From contig NZ_QNFY01000001.1 of assembly GCF_003290185.1 (NCBI RefSeq), positions 124,001 to 188,000 of the forward strand: 64,000 bases of DNA, written 5' to 3'. The stretch is from Chryseobacterium lathyri (GTDB taxonomy: Bacteria > Bacteroidota > Bacteroidia > Flavobacteriales > Weeksellaceae). The position numbers and the translations under genes are program-made. The notes under the pieces were generated by a model. That model worked only from the letters and a program-made list of their open reading frames with translations, was not told the origin of the DNA and made no database searches. Position 1 is the first letter of the stretch; each line of letters begins with the position of its first letter. Positions 35,159 through 44,168 of the stretch are shown in pieces.

Positions 35159-36988
35159 ATGAGATTATATCCGCTGCTAGCTGTGATTGTGTTGATAGGT
35201 TTTGCTGTCATGTCTTTTAATCCGATTGATAAGGGAGAAAAAAATGAAAATACCTTTGTCAATAAAGGTTTGTCGGATTTTAAAAACAGGCTTGACCAGT
35301 TGAAATCAGACGTATACAAATTCTCAGAGGATCAAATCTCTCTTGAAGAGCTTAGAAATTCCTTAAGGGGGGCAAGAAATTCGTTTAAAGAAATCGAATT
35401 TTATATCGCCTATCATTATCCGGAGTTCACAAAAACTCATCTTAATGCCGCTCCGCTGTTTCATATAGAAGCTGCGGGAACTTCTGCCTATACACTGCCA
35501 CCGGAAGGACTCCAGGTTCTGGATGAGCTGATCTTTTCCGATGAAGCAGGAGATGAAAAAGAGAAGATCAAAACGATTACGGATTTTCTGTACAATTCCT
35601 ATTCAAGCTTTTATCTGAGCACCATAAAGAACGGTTTAAGCCGCGGAAACAACAAAACGCTGCCACTAAGGATAGAACTGATAAGAATTTATACATTGGG
35701 AGTTACAGGCTTTGATACACCAGGTTCCCTGAATGTTTCAGAGGAAGCCGGCCATGCTTTTACCGGAATAAAAAAATACATTAATGACGATGTGTATTTT
35801 AAAAACTATAATGTTCAGAAAGCCAACAAGATCCTTAATGAAGGAATCAATTATGTCGCTGTGAATAAAGATTTTGAAAATTTTGACAGAATTGAGTTTT
35901 ATAAAAAATACATTCAGCCTCTGTATGAAGAATTTGGAAAATGGGACGGAAGGGCAGATGATCTAAAAGAATTTTCCGGCTGGAATGTAAAGAGTAAAAA
36001 CCTTTTCAGCAGTGATTTTCTGGATCCGTATTTCTACACATTGCTGCAGTCTACTGAAGATAGTAATGAGCTTCGCAGTTTAGGGAAATCTATTTTCTAT
36101 GACCAGAATTTGAGTCAAAACGGTAAAATGAGCTGTGCGGTCTGCCATCTTCAGGAAAATGCTTTTACGGACCTTAAAGTAAAGTCCCAGAGCAATGTGG
36201 AAGGTAAAACAGTTCTGAGAAATTCTCCGTCTTTATACAATGCTGTTTTTGCCAAAAGGTTTTTCTATGATCTGCGGGCATTTTACCTTGAGCAACAGGC
36301 AGAACATGTAATCTACAATGATGATGAGTTTAATACCAGCTATGAAGATATCATCAAAAAACTGAGAACAAAGCCTGAGTACAAAAGAGCTTTCCGTGCT
36401 GCTTTTCAAAATGGTAAAATAAATAAAGAAAATTTTTCCAAAGCTTTAAGCTCTTATGTTTCATCCCTGTATTCTTTTGACAGTGATTTCGATCGTTTTA
36501 TGAGGAATGAAAAAGATGTTTCCGAAGATGTAAAAAAAGGATATAATCTGTTTATGGGAAAGGCCAACTGTGCAACATGTCATTTTGCACCACATTTTTC
36601 GGGTCTTGTGCCGCCATTCTTTAATGAAAATGAATCAGAAGTTTTAGGGGTAACTACAAAACCCATCCATCAGCTTCCTATTCAGTTGGACCAGGATCTT
36701 GGAAGAGGCAACAGCCCTGTGAAAAAAGAGAAGTCATGGATCTATGATTACTCTTTCAAAACCGTTACGGTAAGAAATATTGCTCTTACCAAACCCTACT
36801 TCCATAACGGAGCTTTCAATACTCTGGAAGAAGTTATGGACTTCTATAACGAAGGTGGAGGAGAAGGTCTCGGTTTAAAGATGAAAAATCAAACGCTGCC
36901 ACCGGATAAACTGGAACTTACAGAAACAGAGATCAAGCAGGTCATTGCTTTCCTGAATTCACTGACCGATATTAGTAAGGCTAGATGA
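35159..36988 (+). CDS. MauG/CcpA-type dihaem cytochrome c peroxidase with N-terminal extension
   Basis: Exported dihaem protein of 609 residues. An N-terminal hydrophobic signal or anchor (1-20) is followed by a helical extension of about 270 residues of unknown type, then the peroxidase part with haem sites CAVCH (Cys326-His330) and CATCH (Cys471-His475). Axial-ligand regions such as LTKPYFHNGAF and the C-terminal helix VIAFLNSLTD are typical of the CcpA/MauG family, which reduces hydrogen peroxide or makes radical modifications. The extension roughly doubles the usual length of 330-390. It has its own promoter and lies just upstream of a PhoX-like gene on the same strand. Confidence 0.87.
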   Translation: MRLYPLLAVIVLIGFAVMSFNPIDKGEKNENTFVNKGLSDFKNRLDQLKSDVYKFSEDQISLEELRNSLRGARNSFKEIEFYIAYHYPEFTKTHLNAAPLFHIEAAGTSAYTLPPEGLQVLDELIFSDEAGDEKEKIKTITDFLYNSYSSFYLSTIKNGLSRGNNKTLPLRIELIRIYTLGVTGFDTPGSLNVSEEAGHAFTGIKKYINDDVYFKNYNVQKANKILNEGINYVAVNKDFENFDRIEFYKKYIQPLYEEFGKWDGRADDLKEFSGWNVKSKNLFSSDFLDPYFYTLLQSTEDSNELRSLGKSIFYDQNLSQNGKMSCAVCHLQENAFTDLKVKSQSNVEGKTVLRNSPSLYNAVFAKRFFYDLRAFYLEQQAEHVIYNDDEFNTSYEDIIKKLRTKPEYKRAFRAAFQNGKINKENFSKALSSYVSSLYSFDSDFDRFMRNEKDVSEDVKKGYNLFMGKANCATCHFAPHFSGLVPPFFNENESEVLGVTTKPIHQLPIQLDQDLGRGNSPVKKEKSWIYDYSFKTVTVRNIALTKPYFHNGAFNTLEEVMDFYNEGGGEGLGLKMKNQTLPPDKLELTETEIKQVIAFLNSLTDISKAR

Positions 36989-36993
36989 GTTGG

Positions 36994-37134
36994 AGAGTTT
37001 GAGAGTGGGAGGGTTGAGGTTTAAATGAATTTGGATATAAGATTTATTATCTGTAACTACTTTTACTAAAGGATGAACTTTGAATAATATTACTATTGAG
37101 TTTTACACTTCCAGCACTCCCACTCTCAAACTCA
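36994..37134. repeat. Intergenic inverted-repeat element (purine/pyrimidine arms)
   Basis: A perfect 17-bp inverted repeat, GAGTTTGAGAGTGGGAG at 36995-37011 and its complement at 37117-37133, encloses about 105 bases of AT-rich DNA. The arms are pure purine or pyrimidine-rich repeats. It separates the peroxidase gene from the PhoX-like gene. Confidence 0.65.
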
Positions 37135-37270
37135 AATATTTAACAATTATTTAATTCCCTTAACATTGGGTTATAAATTAATTAATATTCTCCAGTCTAT
37201 ATTTAAACTCCTATTAACAGAGGTACCTCGCCAAAAAAATAGCTTTGCAGAGTCTAATAAATCAATTAAA

Positions 37271-39424
37271 ATGAAGAGAAAATTACTTACAATTGCAGCG
37301 CTGGCTATGGTGGCTGGTTTTAGTGCACAGGCACAGACCTTTTTATTCAACAAGAACTCGTCCTGGAGCTATAAGGATAACAACCAGGCTCTGGCAGATT
37401 CGTGGAAAGATCAGACATTTGATGTTTCAACATGGACCGCAGGGAACGGACCTCTGGGTTATGGAGATCCTGTAACCACTACCATCAGTTCAGGTCTTAC
37501 AACTGCTTATTTTGCTAAAGATTTCACCGTAGACTTGTTAACCCTTTCAGATAATATGGAATTAGGAGTAATGAGAGACGACGGAATCGTTGTTTATCTT
37601 AACGGAGTTGAGGTAGTGAGAGATAATATGCCAACAGGGGCTATTGCTTTCAATACACCTTCCAGTACAACAATTGACGGGGCTGCAGAAAGCGTTTATA
37701 ATATCTTTTCTATTCCGAAAGCTCAATTTGTAAACGGAACCAACAGGATCTCTGTAGAACTTCACAACAGAACCGGGGCCAGCTCAGACCTTAGAATTGA
37801 TGCTTATTTAAAGACAACAGCTACTGTCACGCCACCTCCTGCATGTACAGGAACGCACATCAGCTGTTTTACTTCTATTGTTCCTACGGCACAAACCAAT
37901 AAACTGATCATTCCGACTGAACATAAATACCAGCTTATCTTAAAAGAAGGTGACAGTTACACCGAAGGAGGTGGAATGGTAGGAGGTCAGAATGACTTTA
38001 CTGCCTATGTTGCCAAGACAGGAAGCAGCACGAACGGATATCTTTCTGTAAACCATGAAACCAATCCTGGAGGGGTTACGATGGCTGAGGTTAACTACAA
38101 TTCTTCCACAAAACTTTGGCAGCTGACAAGATCAAGAGCAGTAAGTTTCTCCGATCCAAGTTTGGTTCAGACGATCAGAAACTGTTCAGGTGGAGTTACT
38201 CCTTGGGGAACTGTTGTTACTGCCGAAGAATCTGTTACTTCCAATGACGTAAACAGTGATGGCTACAAAGATTACGGATGGTTAGTGGAAATTGATCCCG
38301 CTACGGCTCAGGTTATTTCCAAAAATACAGACGGATCCAAAGGAAAGCTTTGGCAGATGGGAATTATGAACCACGAAAATGTAGTGGTAAATAATGCAGG
38401 AACTACAGCTTATTACGGGGAAGACGGGGGAACCCATATGGTCTATAAATATGTAATGGATACTCCAAATGATCTTTCTTCTGGAAACCTTTATGTATTA
38501 AAGCTTGATCAGGGATTAAGTACTTCAGGAGATCCTGTGGGAACTACAGCTACATGGGTTCAGGTTCCAAATAAAATAAAAGCGGATCAGAATAATACAA
38601 CTGCACTTGCCCAGTCTTTAGGAGGAACAAGATTTAACGGAGTGGAAGATGTAGACATCAGCCCTTTAGACGGAAAAATTTATTTTACAGCAAAAGGATT
38701 GGATAAAATATACCGTCTGCAGGATAACGGAGCAACTGCTTCCCAGGTAGAAACTTTTGCAGGAGGTGCTTCTACAGCATATTCTTTTAACACTCCTCAG
38801 GGAATGAAATCTGAAGCATGGGGCGATGGAAATGACAACCTTACTTTTGACGAACTTGGAAACCTTTGGGTTCTTCAGGATGGTGGAAAAAACTACATCT
38901 GGGTAATCGCTCCGGATCATACACAGGCTAATCCTAAAGTGAGACTTTTTGCTTCTATGCCTGCAGGATCAGAACCTACAGGACTGACATTCACACCGGA
39001 TCATAAATTTGGTTTCTTCTCGATTCAGCATCCTGATTCTACGATTTCTACGGATATTGACGCTACAGGAAATACAATTGATTACAGAGGGAAATCAGCT
39101 ACAGTTGTTATTGCTTTAAAACAAAACTTAGGAACAGCTGGTGCATTGGGGACTGTTGAAAGTCATAATGCTGAAAATACCGTTGAGGTAGCTCCGAATC
39201 CTACTTCAGGAATTGTTAAAATCAACTCACCAAAAGGATTGAAAGACATTTCTGTAACAGCATACAGCTTGGATGGAAAGATCGTTTATACGAAGAAATT
39301 CAGCGGAGTTAACAGATCATTGGATCTTGACTTTACACATCAGCTTGAAGGATCCCGCATTCTGGTTCTGAATATCGAAGCAGAAGGAGGTTTCCAGAAA
39401 ACTGTGAAGCTAGTAAAAAAGTAA
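37271..39424 (+). CDS. PhoX-like (DUF839) phosphatase with T9SS sorting domain
   Basis: Secreted protein of 717 residues. The ATG at 37271 is preferred over an in-frame one 105 bases upstream, because it gives a clean signal peptide (1-19, GFSAQAQ). Domains: N-terminal beta-sandwich (about 20-190, with NGTNRISVELHNRTG), a DUF839/PhoX beta-propeller (about 200-600) with YLSVNHETNPGG, TPWGTVVTAEES, MGIMNHENVVV and NGVEDVDISPLDG, and a C-terminal type A sorting domain (last 80 residues) starting VAPNPTSG. PhoX enzymes are calcium/iron-dependent alkaline phosphatases; metal ligands include the acidic residues in those motifs. Surface phosphate scavenging is the likely job, but DUF839 proteins are not all proven phosphatases. 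Confidence 0.82.
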   Translation: MKRKLLTIAALAMVAGFSAQAQTFLFNKNSSWSYKDNNQALADSWKDQTFDVSTWTAGNGPLGYGDPVTTTISSGLTTAYFAKDFTVDLLTLSDNMELGVMRDDGIVVYLNGVEVVRDNMPTGAIAFNTPSSTTIDGAAESVYNIFSIPKAQFVNGTNRISVELHNRTGASSDLRIDAYLKTTATVTPPPACTGTHISCFTSIVPTAQTNKLIIPTEHKYQLILKEGDSYTEGGGMVGGQNDFTAYVAKTGSSTNGYLSVNHETNPGGVTMAEVNYNSSTKLWQLTRSRAVSFSDPSLVQTIRNCSGGVTPWGTVVTAEESVTSNDVNSDGYKDYGWLVEIDPATAQVISKNTDGSKGKLWQMGIMNHENVVVNNAGTTAYYGEDGGTHMVYKYVMDTPNDLSSGNLYVLKLDQGLSTSGDPVGTTATWVQVPNKIKADQNNTTALAQSLGGTRFNGVEDVDISPLDGKIYFTAKGLDKIYRLQDNGATASQVETFAGGASTAYSFNTPQGMKSEAWGDGNDNLTFDELGNLWVLQDGGKNYIWVIAPDHTQANPKVRLFASMPAGSEPTGLTFTPDHKFGFFSIQHPDSTISTDIDATGNTIDYRGKSATVVIALKQNLGTAGALGTVESHNAENTVEVAPNPTSGIVKINSPKGLKDISVTAYSLDGKIVYTKKFSGVNRSLDLDFTHQLEGSRILVLNIEAEGGFQKTVKLVKK

Positions 39425-39438
39425 ATTATTAATACTCA

Positions 39439-39469
39439 TTTCGGGCGGCGGCAAAGTCGCCGCCCGAAA
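39439..39469 (+). terminator. Hairpin after the PhoX-like gene
   Basis: A perfect 12-bp stem (TTTCGGGCGGCG and complement) around a 7-base loop, followed by TTTATC, between two genes on the plus strand. It may end or attenuate transcription into the LRR gene. Confidence 0.65.
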
Positions 39470-39478
39470 TTTATCTCT

Positions 39479-40378
39479 ATGAAAAAGCTTGTTCTATTGA
39501 TTTCTGTTTTCTCTCTCTGTCTTGCAAAGGCACAGATAGATCCCGTGAAATATCCTACATTTACCAATATTGACGAAGCGCTGACCAGTAAAAAAACGGT
39601 TTACAGTATGAGTTTCAGAGAAAAGGGACTTTTCAACCTGCCTCCTCAAATTTCAAAGCTGGAATCCTTATTTTTCCTTAATATCATGGGAAATAAGCTT
39701 GAAAAAATGGATCAGGAAATCTTTGCATTAACGAAGCTGGAGATCTTAAATGTGAATGAAAACAGCATCAAATATATTCCAGACGAAATTGGAAACCTGA
39801 AAAAGCTGAACACATTCTCCATGAATCTCAACGGCCTGACAAGCATTAACCCCAACGTTGCAAAACTTCAGAATTTAAAAGCAGTACATTTTGATGCCAA
39901 TAACCTGAATATTTTTCCCGAAGCCCTGATGGAAATACCGGCTTTGGAAGAAATTAACCTTCAGGGAAACCAGATCAGTATCATCGCGGACCGTTTATAC
40001 AGAATAAAAAATCTAAAATTTCTGAATTTATCTGAAAACCAGATTAATGATTTGGGGAATCTTTCTTTCCCTAAATATTTAAAATATCTTGAATTGCAGC
40101 AGAATGCTATTGTAAAATTGCCGGAAAACCTGTTCAGGGCTCAGAATCTTGAATTTTTGAACGTAAGCAGCAATCATATCACAGAAATATCCCCTAAAAT
40201 AAAAGGACTGAAAAATATTGTCAGTATGAATCTTGCCAATAATAATCTGAAAGATATTCCCGAAGAAATAGGGCAGTTGAAAAAACTGAAAACCCTTATC
40301 CTGACAGGAAATCCTATAGAAAAAACTAAGATTGAACGATTGAAAAGCCTGATGCCGGAAACCCAGATCTATTTCTAG
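39479..40378 (+). CDS. Exported leucine-rich-repeat protein
   Basis: Protein of 299 residues with a signal peptide (1-18, SLCLAKAQ) followed by about nine leucine-rich repeats of 22-24 residues from residue 45 to the end (for example LEILNVNENSIKYIPDEIGNL is one unit, residues about 83-103). The repeats belong to the bacterial short class with PxxI and should form a curved solenoid for binding protein partners. No catalytic domain and no T9SS signal. It starts 9 bases after the hairpin behind the PhoX-like gene and converges on the SUI1-like gene. Partner unknown. Confidence 0.85.
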   Translation: MKKLVLLISVFSLCLAKAQIDPVKYPTFTNIDEALTSKKTVYSMSFREKGLFNLPPQISKLESLFFLNIMGNKLEKMDQEIFALTKLEILNVNENSIKYIPDEIGNLKKLNTFSMNLNGLTSINPNVAKLQNLKAVHFDANNLNIFPEALMEIPALEEINLQGNQISIIADRLYRIKNLKFLNLSENQINDLGNLSFPKYLKYLELQQNAIVKLPENLFRAQNLEFLNVSSNHITEISPKIKGLKNIVSMNLANNNLKDIPEEIGQLKKLKTLILTGNPIEKTKIERLKSLMPETQIYF

Positions 40379-40380
40379 AT

Positions 40381-40704
40381 CTACCCGCCGACTCTTTTGG
40401 TTTTATATCCCATTTCTTTAAGGATATTCATTATTTTATCACGATTATCGCCCTGAATAATGATCGTTCCATCTTTCTCTGAACCGCCTATTCCTAAGGT
40501 GGTTTTTATTTTTTTTGAGATTTTCTTTAAATCTTCCTCACTCCCTTCCCAGCCTTCAACAATCGTTACAGGCTTACCGTTTCTGCCTTTTTTCTCAAAT
40601 TTACACACCAAAGGTTCCTGCTGCTTAAATTCTTCTTTAGGCATTTCAAAGTCCTTTTCCTCATGTTCAGGGAAAAGGTTCTTTAACTGATCTCTTAAAT
40701 CCAT
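40381..40704 (-). CDS. SUI1/eIF1-like translation factor (YciH family)
   Basis: Protein of 107 residues. The C-terminal 75 form an SUI1 fold with GRNGKPVTIVEGWEG, KKIKTTLGIGG and GTIIIQGDNRDKIMNIL, as in eukaryotic eIF1 and bacterial YciH. YciH-like factors are thought to influence start-codon choice in translation initiation, but the role in bacteria is not settled. The stop codon is 2 bases from that of the convergent LRR gene. The -7 promoter box ends only 4 bases before the ATG, suggesting a leaderless message. Confidence 0.88.
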   Translation of the reverse strand: MDLRDQLKNLFPEHEEKDFEMPKEEFKQQEPLVCKFEKKGRNGKPVTIVEGWEGSEEDLKKISKKIKTTLGIGGSEKDGTIIIQGDNRDKIMNILKEMGYKTKRVGG

Positions 40705-40708
40705 ATAG

Positions 40709-40716
40709 CAAAATTA
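40709..40716 (-). promoter_or_regulatory. -7 promoter element directly before the SUI1-like start codon
   Basis: TAATTTTG on the minus strand is a full TAnnTTTG match. Only CTAT separates it from the ATG, so the transcript should begin within one or two bases of the start codon. Confidence 0.5.
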
Positions 40717-40807
40717 AATAATAATTTAGAAAAGACCATCGATGAGATCAAAAATATATGAATAATGGTTCTTTGGAAGTAAAGGGCTTAATGGGCTAGA
40801 TTACTGT

Positions 40808-41131
40808 TTAAACAAGATATTTTTTCTTCCACTTTGTAAGACTGTTACGGCTCATTTTAAAATGTAAGGCAATTTGAGTATTGTTAAGGTTATATTCCTT
40901 TTGATAGTCAAGAATTTCTATTATTGTTTTCTCACAGTAAGAACGATGCCTTTGGTTAAAAGTCATAGATTCCCTGTCCTGCTCACCAAATATTATTTTA
41001 TTTAATGCAATAATATCCAGAGTAGAAAGCTTTTTTTTATTTAATATTCTTTGACATATAGATATTTTTTGAGGATACTTTTGATCTAAGATATCGATAT
41101 AAATCTTTTTATAATTAGGAGTATTAATCAT
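40808..41131 (-). CDS. Small helix-turn-helix protein
   Basis: Protein of 107 residues. The C-terminal part YNLNNTQIALHFKMSRNSLTKWKKKYLV has the form of a transposase/Fis-like helix-turn-helix (recognition helix near SRNSLTKWKKK). The N-terminal half is Lys/Ile-rich with no known domain. It lies 16 bases downstream of another small HTH protein with the same kind of C-terminus; both are AT-rich. Possibly a regulator, or a domesticated transposase-derived DNA-binding protein. No transposase catalytic gene is next to it. Confidence 0.65.
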   Translation of the reverse strand: MINTPNYKKIYIDILDQKYPQKISICQRILNKKKLSTLDIIALNKIIFGEQDRESMTFNQRHRSYCEKTIIEILDYQKEYNLNNTQIALHFKMSRNSLTKWKKKYLV

Positions 41132-41147
41132 GCTTCTATAATTTTTT

Positions 41148-41582
41148 TCATTTTTGATATTTAGCTATCCATTTGTAAAGGGTAGTTTTAGGAATTCCAT
41201 ATTCCTGTATTATTTGTGTCTTGGATTTTTGTCGTGTCTCTAAAAGATCCAGCATGAACTCAACAATTTCCTTTGTATAAATATTTTTCCTAAAAGAGGG
41301 CAGTTGTGTTTTATTACATTTATACTTCATCGATGCTTGTGGAGAATATAGAATAAGATGTTGAGAATATATCCGGAAAAAATCGTACTCGAGTAACTTA
41401 CTTAATTTTAAAAGTACGTCAACTTCTATAGATTTCTTTTCATATATTTTTTTGACTTCTTCTTCACTGCATTTAAGAAACTTACTTATTCTGGTTACAG
41501 AAATGTCACATTCTGAAACTCTTTGTTTGATTAGTTGTCCGAGATAAATTTCTTTGAGATCTGGTATCATCTTGTGTTTCAA
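41148..41582 (-). CDS. Double helix-turn-helix protein (XRE-like plus transposase-like HTH)
   Basis: Protein of 144 residues. Residues 12-65 look like an XRE/Cro-type helix-turn-helix (ISVTRISKFLKCSEEEVKKIYE) with an unusual following sequence; residues 105-144 form a second HTH (KSKTQIIQEYGIPKTTLYKWIAKYQK) of the IS3 OrfA type. The two small genes are 16 bases apart on the same strand and are likely one operon. No neighbour is an obvious target. Function unknown. Confidence 0.65.
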   Translation of the reverse strand: MKHKMIPDLKEIYLGQLIKQRVSECDISVTRISKFLKCSEEEVKKIYEKKSIEVDVLLKLSKLLEYDFFRIYSQHLILYSPQASMKYKCNKTQLPSFRKNIYTKEIVEFMLDLLETRQKSKTQIIQEYGIPKTTLYKWIAKYQK

Positions 41583-42063
41583 TAAAAGCTTTATTTAAAA
41601 TTTGATTGGTGGAAATAATAATGATTTAAGGACCACTTATTCTTATCAAAAAATTTTTACAATGTTACATCTTTGTAGTTAGTGACGCAAAGAAACAGGC
41701 CATACCTATATATAACATTTAAATGTTTTTATTGTATTCCTATTAATTGTTTTGATTATTATGTGCTTGATTTCTTTTTATAAGAAAAATTTGAATTTTT
41801 TTGAGGTGAGTAAATATCATAAAAAAAATAAATGTTATATCTGTGTAATAGCTTTCGAAATCTATTTTCCCTTTTTTATCTATAACATTGTTGCTCTGAT
41901 AAATCTAATCTTTTAAATAAAACAATTAAAAACAAACGAATAAATGATTAATAAAAGAACGAATGTTTTTTATTATTAAATTTGCATATGTAGTGCTTTT
42001 TTTTTGAGAAATCACATTTATTTTTATTTTATTGATTTGTTTTGTGCATGTAAACACTGTAAA
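41583..42063. other. AT-rich divergent intergenic region
   Basis: 481 bases, very AT-rich, between divergent regulators. The -7 element TAAATTTG at 41977-41984 lies in front of the TPR-HTH gene. No intact gene or strong repeat was found. Confidence 0.5.
41977..41984 (+). promoter_or_regulatory. -7 promoter element of the TPR-HTH gene
   Basis: TAAATTTG, full match to TAnnTTTG, 79 bases before the ATG at 42064; no good TTG -33 element is seen. Confidence 0.4.
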
Positions 42064-43497
42064 ATGATGAAATACCTTATTGTCTTTTTCCCATGGCTGT
42101 TATTTGCTCAGCAAAAGATTACTATAATAGCTATTGATAATAGACTGGAAAAGTCTAACGCCCTTCTTTTTGAAGGTCAAACAGATAATATGATTAAATT
42201 AAATCTTTCAATACTGGAAGACTCAAAGCAAATTAATTATCCAAAAGGAAAAATATATGCATGCTATAATTTAGCTCTTGCTTTTTCTATGCAATACAGA
42301 TATAATAAAAGTAATCACTATTTAAAATTAATGGAATCTGAGTTTAAAAATTTAGACGACGAGGATGAAGAAATTTCTATGAATTTATTATACAGCATGA
42401 ATTATAAAGGAATTAAAATGTATGATGAAGCATTGGAAAAACTCAGAAAGAATTTAGTACTGGCAAAGAATATTAAAACAGATTCCACCAGATATTCCTC
42501 AAATGTTATGACTCTGGTTGAAATGGCTAAAAACCATGTTGAGAAAAAGAGTTATGATTCTGCTACTTATTACTGCAAGAGAGTTATTGAAGAAGTGACG
42601 AAACCCAGAAAAATGGATCAAGGTTTGAATACAAGTTTAAAAATTACATTATTAATTTTAGCTGAAACAAAACTTAAAGAAAATAAAATTGATTCTGCAG
42701 AATTTTATGTAAAGTCAGCTCAATCTGTACCTATTGTACTAGGTAATAATGAATTTAGAACATTTAAACTTTTAGGGGAAATTAATAGGGAGAAAAAACA
42801 ATATGATTTAGCAATTGTAGACTATAAAAAAGCAATAGAGCTTGCTGCAAAAGTAAAGAATATAAAAAAACTATTGGAATTGTATGGCTTAATATCCGAG
42901 GCCTACAAAAAAATAGGCCAAACGGATAATGAAAAAAAATATATGCTTAAGTATAATACTCTTAGCGATAGTTTAAAGACAATAGAGAATGAGAATCTAA
43001 AAGATACCGTCGGCCTTCTGGTAGAAGAAAAGCAAAAGCCTTTGGAAGATAAAAACAATCTTTTACTTTATATTATATTTATAGGAATTACAGGGTCCAT
43101 TATTATTATTTTCTTAGTAAATAATAGAATACGTAAAAAAGATAAAATATTAAATATAAAAGAGCAGGAAACCAAAGTATTGACTCAAAAGTTAAATATT
43201 GCTTTCGATCAGGTAATTCAACTCGCTAAAAAAAACGATCCCGAATTTATGACAAGATTTCAGGAAGTTTATCCTAATTTTTTTCCAAGATTGTTACAAA
43301 TTGAACCCCAATTGCAAAACAGCGAATTAAAATTCTGCGCTTTATTATTTTTGAACTTTTCTTCCAAAGACATTGCTGCCTATACATTCGTACAACCTCG
43401 GTCAATACAGATCAGGAAGAATAGACTGAGAAAAAGACTCAACATTTCTTCAGAAGAAGATCTGTATATCTGGATGAAAAACATTAATAATAATTGA
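42064..43497 (+). CDS. Membrane TPR regulator with C-terminal helix-turn-helix
   Basis: Protein of 477 residues. The ATG at 42064 gives a signal sequence (MMKYLIVFFPWLLFAQQ); a TTG 60 bases upstream is less likely. The periplasmic part (about 20-330) is a row of helical TPR units (YDLAIVDYKKAIELA, KKLLELYGLISEAYKKIGQTD). One membrane segment follows near 335-355 (YIIFIGITGSIIIIFLV), then a cytoplasmic coiled coil (KILNIKEQETKVLTQKL) and a C-terminal LuxR-like HTH (LFLNFSSKDIAAYTFVQPRS, RKNRLRKRLNI). This is a one-piece sensor-regulator type found in Bacteroidetes. Signal and target genes are unknown. Confidence 0.75.
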   Translation: MMKYLIVFFPWLLFAQQKITIIAIDNRLEKSNALLFEGQTDNMIKLNLSILEDSKQINYPKGKIYACYNLALAFSMQYRYNKSNHYLKLMESEFKNLDDEDEEISMNLLYSMNYKGIKMYDEALEKLRKNLVLAKNIKTDSTRYSSNVMTLVEMAKNHVEKKSYDSATYYCKRVIEEVTKPRKMDQGLNTSLKITLLILAETKLKENKIDSAEFYVKSAQSVPIVLGNNEFRTFKLLGEINREKKQYDLAIVDYKKAIELAAKVKNIKKLLELYGLISEAYKKIGQTDNEKKYMLKYNTLSDSLKTIENENLKDTVGLLVEEKQKPLEDKNNLLLYIIFIGITGSIIIIFLVNNRIRKKDKILNIKEQETKVLTQKLNIAFDQVIQLAKKNDPEFMTRFQEVYPNFFPRLLQIEPQLQNSELKFCALLFLNFSSKDIAAYTFVQPRSIQIRKNRLRKRLNISSEEDLYIWMKNINNN

Positions 43498-44168
43498 TGT
43501 CTTCAATAGAATTATATATCTTTTTTTGCTATAGTTTTTTATAAAAATCAAACTTTCTTTTTGTTAAACCTATGAAAGGTTAGATTTCTTTTTCTATATC
43601 TGCTAATGAAAAAAGAAAAACGAATCAGAATAATTTTATTATGTATTTTTATAATATTGATTATCATTTAATTATGCTAATGTTGTACCTGTGTTATATT
43701 CGTTTTTTTTGATTAACCGGATGGATAATTCAAATTTGTATCAAGATTTAATTGATGCACAAATGAGAAAAGTATAGTTGGAAAATTAATTGAGTAACAA
43801 CGTGATTTTTGGTTGTAATAGTAAGAGTTATCAGCCAACCGCCGCAAGCAAAAGATGACTTTTTAATATGAATCCAATGAAAAAAAACAAAGCAAAAAAA
43901 TCTTACACAGATAGCCTTTAAACCTGGCATCAGATACACCCAAACTTATAGATACATTGAAATAGTTGAAAAACTTTTTAATGAATAGAAAAAATGTTTA
44001 GAAAGATGTTTTATGGAATCTTTTGTCTCAAATTTTAACTGAAAACAGTCCCCATTAGATATTAATAATCCCGAAAATGGAATTGTGATTCTATTCTTGA
44101 ATAAAGATTGATTGTAAAAAAATGATAAAATAAATTTAAAATAAGTATTCACAAAAAAGAAAAACACA
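43498..44168. other. 671-base AT-rich gap
   Basis: Downstream of the TPR-HTH gene a weak hairpin AACCT-ATGAA-AGGTT is followed by a T-rich stretch (about 43567-43590) and may act as terminator. The remainder has stops in all frames and no recognisable gene or RNA. Confidence 0.45.

Noticed and set aside
40808..41582. Insertion sequence built from the two small HTH genes
   Set aside because: No DDE catalytic gene, terminal inverted repeats or target duplication could be seen.
42004..42063. TTG start 60 bases before the TPR-HTH gene ATG
   Set aside because: It adds a Cys-rich, non-signal-like tail; the ATG at 42064 begins a normal signal peptide.
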